7,993 bases of DNA. Source: an uncultured Oscillospiraceae bacterium. Lineage in GTDB: Bacteria; Bacillota; Clostridia; Oscillospirales; Oscillospiraceae. The stretch spans positions 1 through 7,993 of the forward strand of contig CALWXY010000101.1 in assembly GCA_944385595.1 (NCBI GenBank), given 5' to 3'. This document shows positions 1-5,245 of the stretch, one piece after another. Each line of letters begins with the position of its first letter. Within the stretch, counting starts at the first letter, position 1. Under the pieces are notes generated by a model, which ran no database searches, was not told the DNA's origin, and saw nothing but the letters and a program-made list of their open reading frames with translations. A program made the translations under genes and the position numbers.

Positions 1-23
1 GGGGAAAGAGGGTCAAAGTGGTT

Positions 24-161
24 GTTCCGGGGACACAAGGTGGATTGCCACGAAGTGGCAAGAGGGGGCCCCCTGGGGGGTGCGGAACGGAAAAAACTCT
101 TCTCACGGAGCGCGCGTGGATTTTGCCGCCGCAGGCGGCAAAACTCTGCGCGAAGCGGAGT
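24..161. repeat. Hairpin-rich non-coding block, possible dispersed intergenic repeat
   Basis: This stretch holds several inverted repeats in tandem. A 6-bp outer pair (24-29 with 83-88, GTTCCG/CGGAAC) encloses a 7-bp hairpin with a GAA loop (45-51/55-61) and a perfect GGGGGCCCCC palindrome (64-73). Next come a perfect 10-bp stem with a 3-nt loop (121-130/134-143, core TGCCGCC/GGCGGCA) and a 7-bp stem with one G-U pair (143-149/155-161). The short open frames crossing it show no protein-like composition, so it is called non-coding. Such density of structure is typical of dispersed intergenic repeats, MITE-like elements or a structured RNA. Which of these applies cannot be told from one copy. 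Confidence 0.45.
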
Positions 162-171
162 GCTTCTCCCC

Positions 172-205
172 CAATCTTAAAAGGCATTCATGCCTTTTAA
201 GATTG
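172..205. terminator. Perfect 15-bp hairpin overlapping the degV stop, probable terminator
   Basis: The arms 172-186 and 191-205 are perfectly complementary, 15 bp, around a 4-nt loop (187-190). The centre reads AAAAGGCA-loop-TGCCTTTT on either strand, so each strand carries an A tract before and a U tract after a short GGCA/TGCC core, the arrangement of a bidirectional intrinsic terminator. The degV stop codon (197-199) lies inside one arm. The GC core is only 4 bp and there is no U tract beyond the full stem, so termination efficiency is uncertain. Confidence 0.55.
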
Positions 206-1039
206 CTTGAGCATGATTACGCCAAGCGTATTGGGGCCGCAGTGATTGGAAATCGTGCAGCCCGCTCTGGCGTAGAGCACCTCGTCGAAGAGGCCGCTGC
301 TCTTCAGCTGCTCGATGGCGGCGGAGCTGATGGCGGGGTCTATGCCGCTGTCGACGACCCAGGCGCGGCGGCGGTCAAAGGCCCCGGCGGCGAGGCGGTC
401 CTCAATGTACTTGGGGATGTACTTGTCGAGCGCGCCGCGGTATTTTTTGGCGACCTCCATGGCGCCGCCGTGCAGCTCTATGCAGGGGCGCAGATGCAGA
501 AGGTTCGCGCCCAGCGCGGCGACGGCGCTGCAGCGCCCGCCCTTCCAGAGAAATTCCAGAGTCTCTATGACGAAGCTGACGTCCAGCCGTTTTTTCATCT
601 CGTCCACCTCGGCGACTATGGCCTCGGGCGAGGCGCCCCCGGCGGCGAGCTCGGCGGCGTGTATGGCGAGCGTGGATATGCCGACGGTGAGGTTTTCGCT
701 GTCGACGACGTAGATATTGCCGAGGTCGCGCGCGGCTATGCAGGCGTTCTGATAGCAGGCGGACATGGAGCTGCTGATGGTGAAGTGGATAATGGCGTCG
801 TAGTCCTGGAGCCAGCCGGAGAAGACCTCCATATAGTCGGCGACGTTCACGGCGGCGGTGGAGCACATGCCCCCGCCGGAGCGGACGTGCTCGTATACGT
901 CGTCGGGGTTTATCTCAAGCCCGTCGCGCAGCTCGTGCCCGTCCATGACGATGTAGAGCGGGGTTATGCCGATGTCGTACTTCGCGGCGAGCTCGGAGGG
1001 CAGGTCGCAGGTGCTGTCGGCGGATATTTTAATTCTCAT
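197..1039 (-). CDS. DegV family fatty-acid-binding protein
   Basis: The product is 280 aa, the usual length for DegV/FakB-type proteins. These bind a fatty acid and, in several Firmicutes, present it to the FakA kinase for phosphorylation and entry into phospholipid synthesis. Family hallmarks are in order: N-terminal ISADSTCDLP (5-14), STAAVN (60-65) at the usual TSQPS position, the FTISSSMSACYQNA block (86-99), ETLEFLWKGGR (159-169), and the C-terminal HCGPNTLGV (266-274). The start was placed at 1039 rather than the longer in-frame start at 1072, because GAGGA (1048-1052 on this strand) lies 8 nt upstream and the family begins right at this point (MRIKISADST). It is transcribed away from miaA with no partner gene in view. 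No fakA is visible, so the cognate kinase must lie elsewhere if this is a FakB. The specific ligand cannot be inferred. Confidence 0.93.
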   Translation of the reverse strand: MRIKISADSTCDLPSELAAKYDIGITPLYIVMDGHELRDGLEINPDDVYEHVRSGGGMCSTAAVNVADYMEVFSGWLQDYDAIIHFTISSSMSACYQNACIAARDLGNIYVVDSENLTVGISTLAIHAAELAAGGASPEAIVAEVDEMKKRLDVSFVIETLEFLWKGGRCSAVAALGANLLHLRPCIELHGGAMEVAKKYRGALDKYIPKYIEDRLAAGAFDRRRAWVVDSGIDPAISSAAIEQLKSSGLFDEVLYARAGCTISNHCGPNTLGVIMLKQS

Positions 1040-1090
1040 ATAGCAATCCTCAAAACCAAAAGAATCCCGCAAAATCAGCGGGTGCTCATT

Positions 1091-1120
1091 ATTTTATCAC
1101 ACAGAGCGCTCAAAAGTAAA
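1091..1120 (-). promoter_or_regulatory. Candidate sigma-A promoter for the degV-family gene
   Basis: Read on the minus strand, TTTACT (1115-1120) and TAAAAT (1091-1096) are separated by 18 nt and match the vegetative -35/-10 consensus at 4/6 and 5/6 positions. They sit in a locally AT-rich patch of an otherwise GC-rich window. The leader to the start codon at 1039 would be about 45 nt. The spacer contains the palindrome GAGCGCTC (1104-1111), a possible operator. No equally good promoter for miaA was found on the plus strand. Confidence 0.45.
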
Positions 1121-1161
1121 GCGTATTCTCGTTAAGAAAGGGGGCGAGAGCCTCGGACAGG

Positions 1162-2088
1162 GTGATAGTTGTCACAGGCCCCACCGCCGCGGGCAAGACG
1201 GCGCTGGGCATAGAGCTCGCCAAAGCGCTCGGCGGCGAGATAGTCTCCGCCGACTCGATGCAGATCTACCGCCGCATGGACATAGGCACCGCCAAGCCGA
1301 CGGCGGAGGAGCTCGCCGCCGCGCCGCACCACATGATAGACGTCGCCGACCCGGAGGAGGACTTCTCATGCGCGCGCTACGTCGAAATGGCGTCCCGCTG
1401 CGTGGACGATATCCTCGCGCGGGGGAGGCTGCCCATAGTCGTGGGCGGCACGGGGCTTTATATCGACTCGCTGCTGCGCGGGCGCACATTCGCCGCCCCG
1501 CAGGACGCGCAGCTCAGAGCGCGCCTCTCGGCTGAGTACGACGCGCTCGGCGGCGAGGCATTCAGGCAAAAGCTCGCCGAGAAAGACCCGGAGCGCGCGG
1601 CGAAGCTCCCGCCGGGCGACAAAAAGCGCCTCGTGCGCGCACTCGAAGTCTGCACCCTCACCGGACGCAGCATGACGGAGCTCGACGCCGAGGAGGCCGC
1701 GAGACCGCCGCGCTACGCCTCGGAGCGCATAATCCTCTCAAGCGCGAGCCGGGAAGCGCTCTACGCGCGCATAGACCGCAGGGTCGACCTGATGATGCAG
1801 CTCGGCCTCGAGCGGGAGGTGCGCTCTCTGCTCTTAAGCGGCGTATCGCGCACATGCACGGCCATGCAGGCCATAGGCTACAAGGAGCTGGCGGCCGCCA
1901 TCGACGGCGAGACAAGCGTCGAGAGCGCGGTGGACGGGATAAAGCGCTCGTCGCGCCGCTACGCGAAGCGCCAGCTCACCTGGCTGCGGCGCGACGCGCA
2001 GGCGCTCTGGATAGAGGCGGACGCCGGGGATATTGAGTCGGCGAGACGGATTTCGACGGAGTTTTTGGCGCAGCGCGGTATAAAATAG
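1162..2088 (+). CDS. miaA: tRNA dimethylallyltransferase MiaA
   Basis: MiaA transfers a dimethylallyl group from DMAPP to N6 of A37 in tRNAs reading UNN codons, the first step to (ms2)i6A. The 308-aa product has the standard length. Visible are the P-loop GPTAAGKT (6-13), ADSMQIYRRMDIGTAKPT (30-47, with D31 as the expected general base), the HHMID segment (56-60), PIVVGGTGLYI (91-101) and the C-terminal signature RRYAKRQLTWLRRD (265-278). The start is the GTG at 1162. It gives a very short lead to the P-loop and has no well-placed Shine-Dalgarno sequence: the purine run at 1136-1144 is 17 nt away and GGACAGG abuts the start. The upstream frame stays open but has no ATG or GTG nearby. The gene heads the rightward gene set and is followed after 77 nt by hfq, its common neighbour in bacteria. 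The stop codon lies in a hairpin arm. Confidence 0.95.
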   Translation: MIVVTGPTAAGKTALGIELAKALGGEIVSADSMQIYRRMDIGTAKPTAEELAAAPHHMIDVADPEEDFSCARYVEMASRCVDDILARGRLPIVVGGTGLYIDSLLRGRTFAAPQDAQLRARLSAEYDALGGEAFRQKLAEKDPERAAKLPPGDKKRLVRALEVCTLTGRSMTELDAEEAARPPRYASERIILSSASREALYARIDRRVDLMMQLGLEREVRSLLLSGVSRTCTAMQAIGYKELAAAIDGETSVESAVDGIKRSSRRYAKRQLTWLRRDAQALWIEADAGDIESARRISTEFLAQRGIK

Positions 2089-2122
2089 TGTCGCACCAAC
2101 GGTGCGGGATACTATTTTATGC
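2078..2122 (+). promoter_or_regulatory. Long hairpin at the miaA stop, possible attenuator
   Basis: Arms 2078-2097 and 2101-2122 pair almost completely around an AAC loop. The apical part is CGCACC/GGTGCG plus a U-G pair. A 2-nt bulge (2108-2109) follows, then an AT-rich lower stem (TAAAATAGTG with TACTATTTTA). The miaA stop TAG (2086-2088) is inside the left arm. A GC-rich top with a U-rich descending arm resembles an intrinsic terminator, but there is no free U tract beyond it. A partial terminator or RNA-processing site between miaA and hfq is the likeliest reading. Confidence 0.45.
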
Positions 2123-2146
2123 GGCGGCCCGGTTTTTTGGCCGCCG
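2122..2146 (+). promoter_or_regulatory. hfq leader hairpin with a U6 apical loop
   Basis: CGGCGGCC (2122-2129) and GGCCGCCG (2139-2146) form a perfect 8-bp GC stem. Its 9-nt loop (2130-2138) ends in six consecutive U residues. The stem finishes four bases before the hfq Shine-Dalgarno AAAGGA (2150-2155), so it could influence initiation. Exposed oligo-U is the classic ligand of the Hfq proximal face, so this may be a self-binding site. That role is an inference. Confidence 0.45.
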
Positions 2147-2165
2147 GCGAAAGGATGCGCCAGAT

Positions 2166-2393
2166 ATGCAGAAACAGCAGAACCTTCAGGACCTTGTGCT
2201 CAACACCGCGAGGCGCGAGCGCATGACAGTCACCGTGTTTTTGATGAACGGCTTTCAGTTCAAGGGCACGGTGCGCGGCTTCGACAGCTTCGTCGTCATC
2301 ATAGAGACGGACGGGCGGCAGCAGATGATATACAAGCACGCGATCAGCACCGTCGTCCCGCCGCGCGCGCTGCCGCTGGGCGAGGGCGACTGA
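2166..2393 (+). CDS. hfq: RNA chaperone Hfq
   Basis: Hfq is a ring-shaped homohexameric Sm-like protein that binds sRNAs and mRNAs and promotes their pairing. The 75-aa product aligns without gaps to the E. coli protein through the first helix: NLQDLVLN (6-13) keeps Q8, D9 and N13, and RRER (16-19) matches the E. coli rim arginine patch. Sm1 covers VTVFLMNGFQFKGTVRGFDSFVVII (split here as 22-34 and 35-46, with F42 of the proximal site). Sm2 carries the diagnostic YKHAIST (56-62) followed by VVPPRA. The C-terminal tail is very short (about 8 residues after the core), as in many Firmicutes. The start at 2166 was chosen because AAAGGA lies 10 nt upstream and the family begins here; an in-frame GTG at 2088 would add 26 unrelated residues. 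The next gene starts 1 nt after the stop, so translational coupling is likely. Confidence 0.96.
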   Translation: MQKQQNLQDLVLNTARRERMTVTVFLMNGFQFKGTVRGFDSFVVIIETDGRQQMIYKHAISTVVPPRALPLGEGD

Positions 2394-2394
2394 G

Positions 2395-3204
2395 ATGCGG
2401 CGCAGCGCGCTGCTGCGCTTCGCGCGCACGGCGGCGCTCATGGCGGTCTGCTGCTACATAGCCGTCTCCGCCGCGCGGCTATATGAGCGCGGCGGCGAGA
2501 CCGCCGTGCTCACGGAGCGCGCCGTGCGCCTCACCGCGCCGGTCTACGGCGTGTTCGTGCGCTCCGAGCTGCCGCTGCCCGCGGCGGAGGGCGAGGTCGC
2601 CGCGGCGGAGGGCGAGCGCTTTTCGGCGCGCGCCGAGATCGCGCCGGGGCTTTATGCCCCGGCGAGCGGCGTCTACTCCGCCGTCTGCGACGGACTGGAG
2701 ACAGCCGCCGCCCCGGCGCTCTCGGTGGACGCAATACTCGAATTTGCCGAAGACGCCGAGCCGCCGGCAGGAAGCGGCGGGCGAATCGTCACCTCGCCGT
2801 TCTGGAGCTTTTACGCCGTCGTCGAGGAGGGGCAGCTGCCGCTGCCCGACACGGCGGCGCTCGAGAGCGAATACTTCGCGGGCATAGAGCTGCGGCTGGA
2901 GGAGACGGGCCGCCCGGAGCGGGGCTTTGTGCCGCTGCGCTTTTCCGGCAGCGACACGGACTGCATGTACCTGCGCGCCGTCTCGGGCGAGCTGCTGCTC
3001 GGCGAATACGAGGGGCTGTGCGCCCCGGCGGAGGCGCTGCGCTGCGACGAAGACGGCTACTATGTCGAGGTGCTCAGCCTCGGGCGCTATGAGCGCTGCG
3101 GGGTGGAGCTTATATATGAGGGCGACGGCTGGGCGCTCATAGCCTCGCCGGAGCTGCGCGCCGGACTTGAGATAAGGCGCGAAAACATCACACAGGAGGC
3201 ATGA
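2395..3204 (+). CDS. Single-pass membrane protein resembling HlyD-type adaptors
   Basis: The product is 269 aa. A basic N-terminus (MRRSALLRFAR) leads into one hydrophobic segment (about 12-27, containing VCCY), then an extracytoplasmic part rich in Glu, Ala and beta-prone residues. Residues about 40-80 (APVYGVFVRSELP ... EGERFSARAEIA) resemble the lipoyl/barrel-sandwich half-motifs of HlyD/RND membrane-fusion proteins. The C-terminal part (about 175-262) has beta-barrel-like strands. It lacks the long coiled-coil hairpin of true efflux adaptors, and no transporter gene adjoins it. ATG 2395 follows the hfq stop by 1 nt, with GAGGG (2382-2386) inside hfq as ribosome site; yggS starts 3 nt after its own stop. 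From memory of the family, proteins of this kind recur upstream of yggS-sepF in Clostridia, which suggests an envelope or division role rather than export. The function is unknown. Confidence 0.8.
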   Translation: MRRSALLRFARTAALMAVCCYIAVSAARLYERGGETAVLTERAVRLTAPVYGVFVRSELPLPAAEGEVAAAEGERFSARAEIAPGLYAPASGVYSAVCDGLETAAAPALSVDAILEFAEDAEPPAGSGGRIVTSPFWSFYAVVEEGQLPLPDTAALESEYFAGIELRLEETGRPERGFVPLRFSGSDTDCMYLRAVSGELLLGEYEGLCAPAEALRCDEDGYYVEVLSLGRYERCGVELIYEGDGWALIASPELRAGLEIRRENITQEA

Positions 3205-3207
3205 ACA

Positions 3208-3909
3208 ATGGGCATTGCGGAAAATATAGAGAAAATCCGCGCAGAGATAGACGAGGCCGCCAGACGCAGCGGCCGCACCGGCGGCGACATTCTGCTCGTC
3301 GCCGCGAGCAAGATGAACGGCGCAGAGGCCGTGCGCGCGGCTGTCGCGGCGGGGGTCGACGCCTGCGGCGAGAACCGCGTGCAGGAGATGCTGCAGAAGC
3401 TCTCGGAGCGCGCCTACGACGGCGCGCCGCTGCATTTTATCGGACACCTGCAAAGGAATAAGGTGAAGAGCGTGGTCGGGAAGGTCAACCTCATACAGTC
3501 GGCGGACTCGCCGGAGCTGATACGGCTTATCTCCGCGCAGGCGGAGAAGCTCGGCATTGTGCAGGATATACTCATAGAGGTGAACATAGGCGGCGAGGAG
3601 AACAAGACCGGCATGGCGCTCCAGTATCTTCCAGAGGCGCTGGACACAGCGGCGGAGAGCGCGGGCGTCCGGGTGCGCGGGCTGATGACCGTTCCGCCCA
3701 TCTCGGCGGAAAGCGAGAAAAACAGGGCGTTTTTTGCACAAATGCGCGAGCTTTTTGTTGACATCGGGCGAAAAAAATATAATAATAATATTATTATGGA
3801 TTTTCTGTCCATGGGTATGAGCGCCGACTTCCGCGACGCCATACTGGAGGGCGCCAACATGGTCAGAATAGGCTCTTCGATATTCGGCGCCCGAGACTAT
3901 ACCAAATGA
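3208..3909 (+). CDS. yggS: YggS/YlmE family PLP homeostasis protein
   Basis: This cytosolic TIM-barrel protein (PLPHP/PROSC family) binds pyridoxal 5'-phosphate and buffers free PLP without known catalytic activity. The 233-aa length is typical. Signatures are LLVAASK (29-35, K35 as the PLP Schiff-base lysine), ACGENRVQE (52-60), HFIGHLQRNK (76-85), GLMTVPP (158-164), LSMGMSADF (200-208) and VRIGSSIFG (219-227). The start at 3208 has a perfect AGGAGG (3194-3199) 8 nt upstream. A second ATG at 3201 is in another frame. It lies in tight series between the membrane protein and sepF, matching the ylmE-ylmF arrangement of Gram-positive bacteria. A low-GC stretch (3771-3797) encodes KKYNNNII in a variable linker just before the LSMGMS motif; the reading frame is intact. 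Confidence 0.95.
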   Translation: MGIAENIEKIRAEIDEAARRSGRTGGDILLVAASKMNGAEAVRAAVAAGVDACGENRVQEMLQKLSERAYDGAPLHFIGHLQRNKVKSVVGKVNLIQSADSPELIRLISAQAEKLGIVQDILIEVNIGGEENKTGMALQYLPEALDTAAESAGVRVRGLMTVPPISAESEKNRAFFAQMRELFVDIGRKKYNNNIIMDFLSMGMSADFRDAILEGANMVRIGSSIFGARDYTK

Positions 3910-3924
3910 ATCGGAGGCAACACC

Positions 3925-4455
3925 ATGGGTATCCTCGACAGCTTTAAAAACCTCGCCCGCCCCTACGACGAGAACGACATGTTCCTCGACGACGAGCCCA
4001 TCCCTGAGGATGAGTTCCCCACGCCTGAGGAGGGGCTCGGCTCCCAGACGGCGCAGGGCGAGCCTGTGAGGCAGAACACCTCCTCGGGCTTCCAGCCCGC
4101 CGCGGCGCAGAGCGCGGCCAATCCCTTCGCGTCCACCGGGCGCGAGGGCAGAGTGATGAACCTCAGCACCACCGCGCAGCTGCAGGTCGTCATCGTGAAG
4201 CCGGAGCGCTTCGACAACAACACCGCCACCCAGGCGGCCGACCACCTGCGCGAGCGGCGCACGGTCGTCCTCAACCTTGAGAAGACCGACAAGGACTCCG
4301 CCCGCCGCCTGCTCGACTTTCTGAGCGGCGCGGCCTACGCGCAGGACGGCAATATAAAGCGCGTCGCCGTCAACACCTACCTCATAACGCCGTGCAACGT
4401 CGGCCTCTCGGGCGATATAGTCGATGAGCTCGAGAACAACGGGCTGTACATCTAG
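3925..4455 (+). CDS. sepF: Cell division protein SepF (YlmF)
   Basis: SepF polymerises into rings, binds the C-terminal tail of FtsZ and tethers it to the membrane at the division site. The 176-aa product begins with an amphipathic helix, MGILDSFKNLARP (1-13), the expected membrane anchor. An acidic, proline- and glutamine-rich linker of about 70 residues follows. The conserved SepF domain (about 86-165) contains VIVKPERF (89-96), ADHLRERRTVVLNLE and LLDFLSGAAYA (130-140), where G135 lies at the dimer interface. GGAGG (3913-3917), 7 nt before ATG 3925, fixes the start. It follows yggS by 15 nt and precedes divIVA by 26 nt. ylmG and ylmH, which intervene in B. subtilis, are missing. The protein ends with a short extension after the domain (DIVDELENNGLYI). 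Confidence 0.95.
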   Translation: MGILDSFKNLARPYDENDMFLDDEPIPEDEFPTPEEGLGSQTAQGEPVRQNTSSGFQPAAAQSAANPFASTGREGRVMNLSTTAQLQVVIVKPERFDNNTATQAADHLRERRTVVLNLEKTDKDSARRLLDFLSGAAYAQDGNIKRVAVNTYLITPCNVGLSGDIVDELENNGLYI

Positions 4456-4481
4456 TCACATATATAGAAAGGGTTAGAGAT

Positions 4482-5153
4482 ATGATGACTCCGCAGGATA
4501 TTATGGACAAGACCTTTGAAAAGGCCGTCTTCGGCGGCTATGATATGACCGCGGTGGACGATTTCCTCAACCAGGTGCGCGACGAGATCGCGGCGCTCCA
4601 GAAGGAGAACGCCACGCTCAAAACCAAGCTCAAGGTGCTCGCCACCAAAATAGAGGAGTACCGCGGCAGCGAGGACGCCATGCGCCTCGCGCTGGTCTCC
4701 GCCCAGAAGACCGGCACCCAGATCGAGGCGGACGCCAGAGCCAGGAGCGACATGATGGTCGCCGAGGCCGAGGCCAAGGCCGCCAAGATTAAGCGCGACG
4801 CCCAGCTCGAGGTCGCGAACGAGGAGGCCAGGCTCGTCGAGGCCAAGCGCGCCTCCGCGCAGTTTCTGGAGAGCATGCGCCTGCTGTGCACCAAGCAGCT
4901 CGACTTTCTCGACCACCTGAACGAGATGAAAATAGTCGGCGACGACAGCGCCGACGCCGACACCATCCGCGAGATACAGTCCGGAGTCGCGAAGGCCGCC
5001 CAGGCCGAGAGCGGCGAGAAGCTCGACCTCAGCCGCGAGATAGACAGCATCTCCGCCTCCGCGCCCGACAATGCCGACGCGCCCACCAGGTCGTTCACGC
5101 CGGTGAACGCCAAGAGCTTCAGCTTCGACGACCTGCGCTACGGCGAGAAATAA
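4482..5153 (+). CDS. divIVA: DivIVA family polar/septal coiled-coil protein
   Basis: DivIVA proteins recognise negatively curved membrane at septa and poles and recruit division, growth or sporulation partners. The 223-aa product has the N-terminal lipid-binding domain (MTPQDIMDKTFEKAVFGGYDMTAVDDFLNQV, residues 2-32, given here as 2-17 plus 18-32). Its loop holds F17 but has glycine at the position of the B. subtilis membrane-contact arginine R18. Two long coiled-coil segments follow (about 33-63 and 80-150, rich in Ala, Glu and Lys). A disordered acidic stretch then leads to an aromatic tail, SFSFDDLRYGEK (212-223). Two adjacent ATGs exist; 4482 is preferred because GAAAGGG (4467-4473) is 8 nt upstream, against 11 nt for 4485. 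It is the last gene of the sepF-containing unit and is followed by a strong terminator hairpin. Confidence 0.93.
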   Translation: MMTPQDIMDKTFEKAVFGGYDMTAVDDFLNQVRDEIAALQKENATLKTKLKVLATKIEEYRGSEDAMRLALVSAQKTGTQIEADARARSDMMVAEAEAKAAKIKRDAQLEVANEEARLVEAKRASAQFLESMRLLCTKQLDFLDHLNEMKIVGDDSADADTIREIQSGVAKAAQAESGEKLDLSREIDSISASAPDNADAPTRSFTPVNAKSFSFDDLRYGEK

Positions 5154-5155
5154 AT

Positions 5156-5191
5156 ACATCTTCGGCGGCGCGCGCGTCGCCGAAGATGTTT
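5156..5191 (+). terminator. Intrinsic terminator after divIVA
   Basis: ACATCTTCGGCG (5156-5167) pairs perfectly with CGCCGAAGATGT (5178-5189). Three more inner pairs (5168-5170 with 5175-5177, one G-U) give a 15-bp stem with a CGCG tetraloop. It begins 2 nt after the divIVA stop and is followed by TTGTATAACTATTT, a modest U-rich stretch. This most likely ends the miaA-divIVA transcription unit and separates it from ileS. Confidence 0.75.
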
Positions 5192-5245
5192 GTATAACTA
5201 TTTAAACCTTCGGAGAATTCGCGGCCGCAGCCGCCTGATATCCCC

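Noticed and set aside
121..143. Perfect 10-bp GC hairpin as an intrinsic terminator
   Set aside because: The T tract precedes and the A tract follows the stem on both strands, the reverse of what termination needs, so it was kept only as part of the repeat block.
18..200. 60-codon open frame at the left edge
   Set aside because: It runs through the hairpin repeats and ends in the terminator hairpin. There is no good ribosome site, and the composition follows the repeats.
1040..1072. 11-residue N-terminal extension of the DegV-family protein
   Set aside because: GAGGA sits inside this stretch at the correct distance from the ATG at 1039, and the family starts at MRIKISADST.
80..1135. 351-codon open frame on the plus strand over the degV-family gene
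   Set aside because: Antisense to a well-supported DegV gene, with repetitive Gly/Ala/Val/Asp composition. It starts inside the hairpin block.
2088..2165. 26-residue N-terminal extension of Hfq from GTG 2088
   Set aside because: It would be encoded by the two leader hairpins, has no similarity to Hfq, and a proper ribosome site and ATG exist at 2150-2168.
3201..3461. 86-codon frame starting at ATG 3201
   Set aside because: Overlaps yggS out of frame. The perfect AGGAGG is better spaced for 3208, and the product is Arg-rich with no motif.
2479..4245. 588-codon open frame on the minus strand
   Set aside because: It lies antisense to the HlyD-like gene, yggS and sepF, all of which have clear family motifs or ribosome sites. 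Its translation is Arg/Ala/Leu/His-rich and low in motifs, as expected of an antisense frame in GC-rich DNA.
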